Shown here: positions 1 to 9,476 of the stretch, piece after piece
Layout of the letters: the number at the start of each line of letters is the position of its first letter
How positions within the stretch are numbered: position 1 is the first letter of the stretch
Assembly: GCA_000467715.1 (NCBI GenBank)
Contig: AJFK01000122.1
Coordinates: 1-53,961, forward strand
DNA from: Hysterium pulicare CBS 123377
Lineage: Eukaryota; Ascomycota; Dothideomycetes; Hysteriales; Hysteriaceae
Length of the DNA: 53,961 bases
Direction of reading: 5' to 3'
Translations under genes and position numbers: made by a program
Notes under the pieces: model-generated
What the model saw: the letters and a program-made list of their open reading frames with translations, nothing else
Database searches by the model: none
What the model was told of the DNA's origin: nothing

Positions 1-560
1 GCTTTTTTTTTTTTTTTATAATTATAATAAATTTTATTTTAAGCTTTATTTTTTTTTTTAACTTTTTTAAAATTATTTTAAAATTTTATAACTTTTTTTT
101 TATTTTATTTATTTATTCTTTATATATTATAACTACTTTTATAAAAACTAGTACTTTTTTATTTTTTAGTAAATATAATTTTATTATAAATTTTTAATTG
201 TTTATATAAAGTTTAATAGTTTCTAGTAAAAACTTTTCTATAGTAGTATAGGCTAGTATAAAAGTTATTAAAGTAGATTAAAAGAAAGTAAACTTAGCTA
301 TTCTTAATAAAGCTATCTATTAAATAGCTAGCTAAATAGTTAAAGATAACTATAGTTAATATTCTTCTTATAGTAGAGTTATAGAGTTATAGGTAAGAGT
401 AACTTTTAATATAGAAAATTCCTCTTATTAAAAGTAGATTATCTATTTTATGTTATATTAATTTTCCTATATAATATTAATAGCTATAAGACTAACTAAC
501 TAAACTCTCTCTTTAGTCTATAACACTAGTTTATTTAACTATTGTAACATAAAATAAATA
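1..560. repeat. AT-rich, RIP-like block
   Basis: This stretch is almost entirely A and T, with long T runs, many TTTA/TATA words and essentially no CpG. Frames are full of stops on both strands and no gene can be seen. Composition changes abruptly to normal near position 590. Such blocks in ascomycetes are usually old repeats destroyed by RIP (C-to-T changes in duplicated DNA). That reading is inferred from composition; no parent transposon is recognisable. The adjacent decayed gene has TAG stops where CAG codons would be expected, which agrees with it. Confidence 0.75.
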
Positions 561-563
561 TTA

Positions 564-2019
564 TTGACCCTATCTTCTAACTTTAACATTGTTACAGAGC
601 TAGGTTACGCACCCCAGCCAACGAACCTACAAGGAAGGCCCTATGTTAGCATAGATGGCTGTCAAGTCCGCCTTCTAGCCGATCTTCAGCGCAGTGATGC
701 TGCTCTCATCAATTATATCATAAAGGAGGACGCCGCCCAAGGGTTTTTCATTCAAAAGAGCATCTTCAACAAGACGCCCATCCTGTTGTAGAAAGCTGGC
801 CTTAAGGTTTTGTTGGGAATGCCGCATGAGCTGAAGAAGGCTTTGTTAACGGGTACTGTCTGTCAACTGGATCCACGTTTCCTGCCAGAGTAGCCTGAGC
901 TGGTTCCACTCCCTTATACCGATGAGTCCAAAAGGCCATGTATATATGGCAACTTTCATGTTGGAATGATGTCCAGCCTACCGCCTACCACGTCGCAATA
1001 CATTGATGTGGTCGACACTATTGAAAGATACGTAGAGGCTGGTCGTCTCTATTTTGAAAGCCTAGAAAATGGCCAATGGCAACAACCGCCTGATGCAGAC
1101 ACCATATGGCTATCAGGATTGATAGGTTCACTCAGAATGGCGGTCAACCTGGATTTACGTTGGCTCAAGTCAGTGAAGGCCGTCGGAAGTACTTGCCCAC
1201 TTACGGCCATGTTCGAACGGCTGAGACCCGGATTGGTGCTATGCGGCAGAGGATCTCTTTGATACCAGAAGAACATAGGGATAGCCCCTTTCCATGGGCG
1301 CTCTCTGGCGTAGGATACTCGTATGTGCCATGGACCCGCGGCTACCAACATGGAATCCACAATTCCTCCATACCTTTAATGAAGTATGCTTTCAACTATA
1401 TTATCGTAGTTCTGAGTGCTAAATATGTAATAGTCTAGTGGAGGTGGTCGCTGATATACTATTTTCGGATCAGTACGAGGTTAGATTCCTCACACTGTTC
1501 GATATTTTCTCTCCGGAGATAATTCAAGTGTCCAAGCACGTTATCTCTCGTCTCGCCTACTCGTACCTTCCTTGGGCTGGTTTCAATTGCGAGTGTGGAG
1601 GCAAAGCTAATGCGTCTAGTTTAACACTTTCGGCAAGAGACTTCCTCGAACTAGAGGCTGATGCGGCGGTCGGGATATCGACAAACATTGCCCGTCAGAC
1701 CCATAGGGTAAGAAAGGATGGATTGGAGGCGAATGCCATCATACAGGGGCGTCAACTTCAAAGAAAATTGGTCGCTGTTCGAAAGGTGGTGCGCGAGCAG
1801 ACCTCTAAAAAGGTACAGGCAAAATCTAACCGAACCCCTTTCGCGGAGAATTTGGAGCGAGAAAGAGCGTGGAATATCGCCGACTGTGACAAGAAGATCG
1901 ACGATATCGGCAAGATGAAGGCTGCTGGAAATGTGCTGGAAGATCTGAATAGGAAATTGCGCCGCCTTAACGAACTCCTCAGTGGCGCTCGGGATAATGC
2001 AACTGACCAACATGATTAG
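564..2019 (+). pseudogene. Decayed gene of unknown function
   Basis: One reading frame stays protein-like from about 564 to 1260 but is cut by two TAG stops, at 789-791 and near 888. CAG-to-TAG is the classic RIP change. Coding-like sequence then continues in a second frame at 1106-1435, with a motif resembling GVGYSYVPW, and in a third at 1438-2019. The last part contains a possible CECGG metal-binding patch and ends in a charged, probably coiled-coil tail. No start, splice set or family was recognised. It could be a multi-exon gene whose only defect is the two stops. I favour a pseudogene because it borders the AT-rich block. Confidence 0.45.
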
Positions 2020-2127
2020 TAGCGACCTGAACATTAGTAGCATGGGCGTGGAGTAGAAGTCTATAACCTGCAATAGTATATAGCTCATTTTGGTATCGCG
2101 AAAGAATATTTTTAACAAAATTTGATT

Positions 2128-2180
2128 GAGAGCTTTAAATATAATTACTACTTGCGTGTGGTTGAGCTTTATCAAAACTC
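2128..2180. repeat. Dispersed ~53 bp repeat, copy 1
   Basis: This segment matches 6509-6561 in the same orientation at roughly 80% by eye, sharing blocks such as GAGCTTT-AATATAAT and GTTGAGCTTT. Several differences are transitions (G/A and C/T), with this copy the more AT-rich, as expected for a RIP-affected copy. It lies just beyond the stop codon of the P450. The parent element is unknown. Confidence 0.5.
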
Positions 2181-2184
2181 TTCT

Positions 2185-4254
2185 TCAACGCGGAGAAAAT
2201 TGTATAAGTATACTCTCTCTTGGAAGTACATATGACCGCCAAGAACTCGACATTTTTATATTCTGGTCCAAGAGATTGCAATCAAAACTCTTCAGGACGT
2301 GAGCTACAATAAGCTTAATTGCTACAGCAGCGTAAAATCTCCCAGGGCTGGATGATTGTTAGACACTTTATCAAAACTTCGCTAGAATGCTCACTTACCA
2401 GACAATCCCTCCAATACCCCATGCATGATAGTTTGCGGAGAGGTCTGAGTATCTCGACGGGCCCTCGGGCTGGGATATCGTTTCCTCATTACCTGGAACC
2501 CTGTTGCGAGCCGCAAATCGGAACCCCTCGAAGCTGCTGGCATGAGGAAAGTATGCGTTGTCATTGAGAATCGCCTTTGCTGGGACACATACCCAATCGC
2601 CCTTCTTAACCTGCGTTCCATCCGAAAATACAAAGTCTTTAAGAGCCTGCCGTCGACCAGCCACTGGAAGGGTATAAGAGACAGTCAAAAAGCTGAAGCT
2701 GAGGAGTACGTACTAGCCTCAATCGGACTAAGTCGTGAAGACTCTTTGATGAAACTATCTAGAAGAGGCAGGCCCTTCGTTGTCTTCATGAAGCCATCAA
2801 ACTCCGAGCTCTGTACCTCTTTGCGGAGTGGATCGGTATATTCGGGGTGAACACACAAGTCGAAAAGCACGTAGGTAACGGTCTGCATTCAGGAAATATC
2901 AGGTAGAAGTTAAAGGGCTTCGAACGGAAGTGGCGCTTACCGCGGCCAATGCGTGGACTGAACCAAACCAGATCGCGATAATCTCGTAGGTGATACGACG
3001 TGAACTCCATTCTAGGTTTGGCGGAGCGGTATCGATAATCCACTGAATCATATCGTTCTGTAATCTTTTGTCAGAGGTCAATCACCTACCAGGGATGAAA
3101 CAACTTGCCGGAGGCGACGAATGCAGTTTTCCAGCATCAGCCAACTTTTTCTCTTCCATACGTCGCGCAACAACGTCGTTGATCATGTTGAAAACATTGT
3201 GCTGTACGCCCGCGTGTTTTCCGACGTATGGACCAATGATTCTACACAAATCAATGCCAGAACCTAATCAATTCAACTAATTTTCACAGTGGGTCATGAT
3301 AACATACCTCTTCATAAAATCTGGAAGAACCCTTAGAATTTCCGCAGCGGTAATGACGAGCTCGTTGTATTCAAATATTTTCTTCATGAACAGCTCGTTT
3401 TGCGCTGAAACTCGTCAGATGTTATCGGGAGACCTGGGATGTGAACTCACCAAGCTCATTACCAAAGAAGCAGAACCCATTCAATTTGCATAAAGTTTTT
3501 TTGTTGAGCTCGTATGCCGGAAGATCCCCATTGCCTTGTTGTTTAGTCCAGATCCAAGCCGATCGGCGGGGTTCGCTTACCTGTCTGTGACTTGTGCGTT
3601 TCCACAAAAGCTGCGAATGATTCCTGGACGATTCTTTGCATGTCGGGCATGATATGGAGAAGCTGTCTAGGGAATAAAGTACCCACTGCCCTAACATATC
3701 CGATACCTTCGGCTCCTCTTTCGTCAAGCCAATTATGACCAAGCATAGTATATGCCGGCTGAAACATCTACCAAGATTTAGAAGAGTACTTTTCAAGGCT
3801 GCGGATAAGCTTACTTGTTTCGTTGCACCAAAAAGAGAAAGTTCATCCCGACCAGCCTTGCGGACCTCGCCGATGTGCTCTCCTGAGCTAACGAAAATGT
3901 GGTTATGATCCGGTCCGGGAATCTCAAAAGCTTTGCCGTCAGCCTAGACGATGTTACTGAGTGATTCACCACTGTGATTGGAGAAGAATGTGCGAAGCCG
4001 TTGGAGTGTCACCTTCTTGTACGCTGCTTGGATCATGTCTGCTCCTTGGAAGAGAAACCTCCAGGCATTGACCCTTTTTCTCACGTCTCGCACTGGTTTG
4101 TTGAAGAGCTTTAGGAAGCCAGACTTTTGCAGAAGTCAGAATTGTTTTAAAGATAGTTGCATATTAGACTTACGGATCTCGTGGAGTTTTGGCCGAGATA
4201 TATGATCAATGAAAGTACTACACATAAAACGAGATTTGGGCTTTGTTCAAACAT
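2185..4254 (-). CDS. Cytochrome P450 monooxygenase
   Basis: Probably an ER-bound, heme-thiolate oxygenase that oxidises a small molecule. Eleven exons join to a 512-residue protein. Introns run from 4173-4124 to 2398-2348, and the intron at 3108-3058 needs a GC donor. The N-terminus is a short hydrophobic anchor. Downstream are FGATKQMFQP and VRAVGTLFP, the I-helix region (FGSVHALAATVTYVLFDL), the K-helix ExxR in KESSRLSP, an FSDGTQVKKGD segment and the heme loop WGIGGIVCPGRF. The heme-ligand cysteine is created across the last splice junction. The I-helix lacks the usual acidic-Thr pair, as seen in some fungal P450s. The overall pattern recalls fungal P450s of the CYP68 or ent-kaurene-oxidase kind (family inferred). 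Neighbours suggest a secondary-metabolite role; the substrate is unknown. Confidence 0.9.
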
Positions 4255-5115
4255 GATTGTACGCGGCGGAGAAAGGATGCCGACCCCAAGCATAATAAAA
4301 GTGGAGCAGAAAAGAGCACTAAGAAAAGAGAAAACTCATCTGAAAATTACTACATAGAGGCAGATAGCGGCCGTCACGCTTTTAAAACCCTCCAGAAATG
4401 ACCCATGTTTCATCTCTCACTGGCACAGCCGGTACAATTCGTCTTACGGACCATTTTCAGTAGCTTATTACGGTTGACCCGTCATGGCCGCTTCATTAAC
4501 TGAAGCTTGGAACACTTGTTACTTCATAGGATTCGTTCGGGGAAGAAACTTGATATTGATACTGATCGGCAACACCGATCGCACTGCCATCTTTGGGGGC
4601 GAAAGTGTAGCCATTAGAAGTTTCATCCATCTAATCATGGCCCCATTAGTCTAACAGTGTTTTCATATGGGAATCAACCAACGCCCGGCATATTGTTGGT
4701 TGACAAGCTTTGGCGGGGATCCAAACTGTTGGGAAGGTTAACGTAATGTGACATCCATGTTTATATGCCGGAGTCAGCACCAACTTGCATGCATATTAAA
4801 TGGAGGGAAATAGTGAGGCACAGCATGATAGTATTGCTGAGCACTCTGTTGGCCTCGTGCGGCTCGAGGGTGGCTACTAATGCGGCTAGCCATTTTCTAT
4901 TAACGCAAAACTTTCCAGGGACGCACATAATCAATACAATATGCATTTCTGGCTATGTGGGGGACGTAAATACCCCTGGGCATTGCACAAACGTGGAAAC
5001 TCCAAGCCCAGGATTCAAGTAAGCAAATACCGAGGCCGAATTCTCTGGTAGTGTATTACCTATCATTCTATATAGTTTCGAAACGTGCCATTCTACGTTT
5101 GAAATCATCTTCAAA
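4255..5115. other. Divergent intergenic region
   Basis: About 860 bases separate the minus-strand P450 from the plus-strand rhodopsin-like gene, so both promoters should lie here. I see only short chance frames, with no coding pattern, tRNA or clear repeat. No convincing binding site for a Zn2Cys6 regulator could be picked out by eye. Confidence 0.6.
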
Positions 5116-6422
5116 ATGAACATGTCGACGAAAATCGCGCCTGGCGCTAATCTCTCCATAGTTCCCTTACTCCCAAATCCTGATGGCTCGCCACCTAATT
5201 TTGACAACCCACAATCTCTCCAAGCCGCAACTTACTCAGCGACCATTATCTTAATGATTGTATCACTCACACTTGTATCGTTGAGATTGCGTACCAATAT
5301 GAAGTTATACAGGAAGTGTGCACTTGACGACTGTGAGTTTTCTCCTTACCACTCATCATGAGATCCCGAATAACAGATCAAAGACTTTTGCATTATAGCT
5401 TGGGTCCTTTCGACTGCATATAGCGTCATCGTCCTAACATGTAAGCATTGGGACAATACTTCGAAATGTGTACTCATTGAAACTAGCAACCTCCACCGCT
5501 CGACATATCTGGGACGTTCCTCTCAGCGCCATCGATGCATCGTGGGTCAAAGTAAGTAGATCTACTTCCCCTAGAAAGATCACGCCATTTAACATCATGC
5601 AGCGCAGCGCAGTTCTCGGGACGATTTATGGGCCGGCCATGTGGTTCGCCAAAACCGCCATATTGACTGTATATCTGCGCCTATTCAACGTTGTCGAATG
5701 GATGCGTTGGTGCTGCTATTTCGGGGTCGGATTTCTCTTCTGCGCGTACTGGAGTCTCGTTCCCGTCTCAGTCATATACAACTTTCCCCATGGCGACGAG
5801 CACTGGGACCTTTCCATGTCACTGAATAGCAAGCCGGCACAAGTTCCATTTGTGATAATAGGCCTTATCAGCGTGCTATCCGACTTATACATTCTGATCT
5901 TGCCTCTCCCGATCCTGCTTACACTACACGTATCACGGAGAAGAAAATTCGGACTGTGCTTAGTCTTCATGGCCGCAATCATGTTTGTTCTTCTCTGCCG
6001 GATTCTCTGGAAATGTGCTGACTTCAACAGTGGAATTGTGAGCAGCTGTTTCGTATTCTACTTTCGTGTTGTGCTGTGGCAGAACAAGACCTTGGATTCA
6101 ACATGGAATGTCGCGTCTTCATACTTGACAGTGTAAGCTCTCCACCCTGCTGCATATTATCTCAATATGAGGCCCACTGACGTATAACTAAAGCGTTGTT
6201 GAAATGAACGTCGCCGTTATTGTTAGCTGCACACCGGCCGCTGCAGCGTCGTGGAAGCTTATACTACATGACTCCAAACTCTTCTCGGGCCTTCGTTCCG
6301 TCTTCAACAACTCCAAGAACTCCCTATTGAGGGTAATTTCTGGCCCAAATTCAACCAAGCAGCCGGGCCAAGGCTCGGAGCCGGATCTTGTCTTCCTCCA
6401 GCCGATACAGCCTCACTGCTAG
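5116..6422 (+). CDS. Rhodopsin/PTH11-like seven-helix membrane protein
   Basis: Five exons (introns 5333-5383, 5441-5486, 5552-5602, 6133-6193) give about 365 residues. The protein has an extracellular N-terminus, around seven hydrophobic helices and a polar C-tail of roughly 80 residues. Diagnostic segments are DDYFCIIAWVLS after helix 2, ARHIWDV, AMWFAKTAILTVYLRLF, LPLPILLTLHV, STWNVASSYLTVVVEMNVAVIVSC and the SWK that ends the helical core. This is the fungal rhodopsin-domain family that also includes PTH11-like receptors. No N-terminal CFEM cysteine domain is present, so it belongs to the shorter class. These proteins often sit in secondary-metabolite clusters, but their role is unknown. 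A sensing function is only an inference. Confidence 0.85.
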
Positions 6423-6508
6423 GGTACAGCTCTATTCGACCAGTTGGAAGTTCCAGTATTCAGATGCCCGGCCACCGAGAATGTTGGGGTCCAACGGTCT
6501 GTCATGCA

Positions 6509-6561
6509 TGTAATTGCGAGCTTTGAATATAATCACCGCTTGCCCGTAGTTGAGCTTTGCC
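6509..6561. repeat. Dispersed ~53 bp repeat, copy 2
   Basis: Same-orientation partner of 2128-2180. This copy keeps more C and G, so it looks less RIP-affected. It is followed within 60 bases by the hairpin at 6617-6640, which may belong to the same unidentified small element. Confidence 0.5.
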
Positions 6562-6616
6562 AACATCTTTGTCTATCATGCATGAATAACCTTTGTCAAA
6601 TTTTGGGGTGGTCAGA

Positions 6617-6640
6617 TAGCTACGCCGTATGGCGTAGCTA
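6617..6640. repeat. Perfect 10 bp inverted repeat, 4 base loop
   Basis: The left arm TAGCTACGCC (6617-6626) and right arm GGCGTAGCTA (6631-6640) are exact reverse complements around GTAT. It lies between convergent-free plus-strand genes. It could be the tip of a small foldback element, a protein-binding palindrome or a transcript stem-loop. Sequence alone does not decide. Confidence 0.6.
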
Positions 6641-7119
6641 CTTGTAGCCACCTGCATGATCAAATTAAATACCGACGACGTGCATGTGCCAACAAATAAA
6701 TTGGGGGGCCCCAGATTGGATTACTTGCAGGACTCTTCGCACTGTAAACCCAGACTTGGGGCCAGTCGATCATAACTCTCTAGAAAGATGCATTGCAAGG
6801 CGTCAATGCAGAAACGCCGGCATGGGGGTGATGCGTCCCCACTTGCAGCGCATTCGCTGAGCATCATTTAGCCGAAAAGAGGCACAGCAGTGTTGGATTC
6901 CAAGAAACGGCGTCGGGAAATTGCTGTTCTTTCGCAACACCTTTGCCAACTTTTGGGACTCGCTGGGGCATGCAGGAAGTAGGCGACTTGGTTTGTACGA
7001 CTAGGTGAGCAGGGAGTCCGTTTGCCTGTTGCCTCGCCCCACGCCGACGACATGATCAACCACCTTCTAATTTTTCATTTGGACACTTGTGCCATTCTAT
7101 TCATTCCTTCTTATTCACA

Positions 7120-8644
7120 ATGTCAGTTTCAAATGCAATTAAAGCCGTTAAAAAAATCTCGAATGATTTGGTTGTCTTCCCAGAAAGCCAGACATACGAT
7201 GAGATCACCAAATCATATTTCTCGGAGCTGGAACGGGAACTGAAGCCAGCATGCTTTCTTACCCCAAGCTCGGCGACGCAAGTCGCGGATATAGTGAAGG
7301 CTATAAAGCCTTTTGCGGATGGTTTGAGGGTTGCCATTTGCGGTTCTGGTCAACAGGCAACGCCCGCGGTTGCAAATGTCCTCGACGGCGTCACGATTCA
7401 TCTGCGAGGCCTTCGAGGAATTGAGATCAACGCAGGTAGAAATTTCGTCTCAATTGCCGCCGGAGAACAGATGGGGAAGGTGTACGAAAAGGTGATGACT
7501 TTGGGACTCGGTGTTGTGGGTAATCGACACTCAAGTGGTGGAATAGGAGGAGACGCAGTACAAGGCGAGTCTCCATATCTCATGAATTCATCATATTCTG
7601 ACTCTTTCAGGTGGGCTGTCGTACTTTTCTTATGCTCGGGGTTTCGTTTGCGACAATGTTATTAACTATGAGATTGTCCTCGCCAGCGGTGAGATCGTGA
7701 ATGCCAACGCCGAAACCAACAGGGACTTGTGGATTGCGCTCAAAGGTGGGGGTAATAACTTCGGCATCGTCACTCGCTTCGACCTCAGCGTCTTCGAACA
7801 GGGCCAGATGTGGGGTGGCAAGCTTTTCTATTTCCAACCTAGTTTCTCCGGGCAGATACAAAGTCTCGTTGACTACCTGCACAACCCACATGCTGATATC
7901 GATGTACATATCTGCATCAGTCTTGGATATGCCGCCGCTATGGGAGGCATTATGTGTATGAATGATATCTTCTGCACAAAACCGGAAAAACCAAAAGCGC
8001 TCGAACCATTTGCGGATATTCAACCTCAGATCGACCAAATGAGGACCTTACGTGTCGACAGCCTCAAGAACTTCACCGACGAATCATTTGGTGGCGCGTC
8101 TCCTAATAGGTGGGTGTACTCATGCTCTTTGCTGATTCTGCGGACGCTAAGTAAGCATAGGGTAGTGAAAATGACTACGACTGTTAAGGCAAACACTAGC
8201 ATCCTTGAGTATGCTGTGGAAACATATCGTGCATCATTTGAAAAGTTAAAGGGGGTCACAAACATCCTCTTTTCGATCACTTTCGAGCCACTACCCGTAT
8301 CTTTGATCAACCAATCTATTGCTCGAGGCGGGAACTCTCTAGGGCTTAAACCGTCAGATGGTCCTCTCGTTGTGGTCCTTCTCTATACTTCCTGGGACAG
8401 CTCCAATGACGATGAAAGGGTGTACGATGTCAATAAGGAAGCCCTTGAAGAAATCGATAGGATGGCACAGAGCAAGAACTTGTCCTTGTCATATCGATAC
8501 ATGAACTACACATTCACACACCAGGATCCTATTAGCTCATATGGAGCAGAGAGTAGGGCGCATTTACAGGCTGTCAGCTTAAAATACGATCCAGAGGGAT
8601 TCTTTCACGCCGTGGGTGCAGGATCTTTCAAGCTCCCAAAATGA
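7120..8644 (+). CDS. FAD-linked oxidoreductase (berberine-bridge type)
   Basis: Secondary-metabolism flavoprotein that oxidises or cyclises a substrate using FAD. Three exons give about 475 residues. The first intron (7565-7610) begins GCGAGT, a GC-AG intron; the second (8110-8160) is 51 nt and so leaves the frame open if retained. The PCMH FAD-binding half shows FLTPSSATQVADIV-type sequence, GSGQQATPAVANV, RHSSGGIGGDAVQGG and LKGGGNNFGIVTRFD. The BBE-like end is FFHAVGAGSFKLPK. The position where bicovalent enzymes have the FAD-linking His is Gln (GQQATP), and no obvious second cysteine attachment was seen. FAD may therefore be non-covalently held. ATG at 7120 was chosen because the frame upstream has only a TTG. 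No signal peptide is evident. Clustered with the P450 and ABC pump. Confidence 0.88.
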
Positions 8645-9476
8645 ACTTCTGTATTTCTATATGCATGTACTTAGCAATAGAAAGGGTCATGCTTGGCTTA
8701 AGACAGAATGTTTCATGAAGCATTCTTTGAAAGAAATTTGTGGTCCCGCGATTGCATGATCAGTCCCATTGGATACCTAAACGGGTTTGCGGACAACACA
8801 TGTACCTGTCGATGTATATTCTGCCCTCGAGGTCGGATCGATACCATTAGGGACCCTAATGTTTGCCCTGCCATCCTCCGGGGCAGTCGACCGCCTGCAA
8901 GGACGTGGCCGCTCTCATGGGCCTTTCTAGTCGCTGATCTTAGCGTATCCCATGTCCGAGATGCAGCTTAGGGGCCGACGCTATGTATCCGTCCAGTGGC
9001 TAATTAATCTAATTGGCTTGGCTAGAATAAGATATGCTAGTGAGCATGCACCCAGAATTAGCCGGCTACATGAGGAGCGACCCGTACATGTGGTACAAAC
9101 CTCAACGCAAAGGCTAAGGCGTTGCGAGCATGTAACAAGGATACGTCTACCATGGTTGGTCGACGCCCCCCAGTGCCAACATGGGGGCAGCACAGATAAA
9201 GACCAATAAGGCATGCTGACAATCTCCTGGTTGATTGCGCCTGCATGTCGGCACCGCGGCTGTGCAACACTCGGGTCTCTCACGTCTCTCATTCAGAGCG
9301 CGCCAATATACAAGCTACTACTTCACCAAGTTGTTGAATAAGCTGAGCAAATTTTGTTCTCCGAGCTATTGCTTTGTTGTTCGCAGAGGCATAGACTGTC
9401 ACTATCTAACGAGTCAAACCTGACCTTCTATTTTACATCAGCCGTAAAACCATCCTTTACATCGGCATATGTAATT
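8645..9476. other. Intergenic region upstream of ABC transporter
   Basis: About 830 bases with no supported gene. Frames are short and unlike their neighbours. The segment holds the 3' end of the oxidoreductase transcript and the promoter of the ABC transporter. Repeated GCATG and ATGC words are present but form no clear array. Confidence 0.5.

Larger units (their letters stand above)
6423..7119. other. Intergenic region with repeat and hairpin
   Basis: Seven hundred bases without a gene precede the FAD oxidoreductase. They contain the second copy of the 53 bp dispersed repeat (6509-6561), several ATGCATG words around it, and a perfect inverted repeat at 6617-6640. The 3' part just before 7120 is pyrimidine-rich and is presumably the oxidoreductase promoter. 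Confidence 0.6.

Noticed and set aside
2395-2405. Apparent loss of the heme cysteine in the P450 (frame reads WGIGGIVW then stop)
   Set aside because: A GTAAGT donor at 2398 joined to the acceptor at 2348 makes TG|C, restoring GIVCPGRF; the gene is intact.
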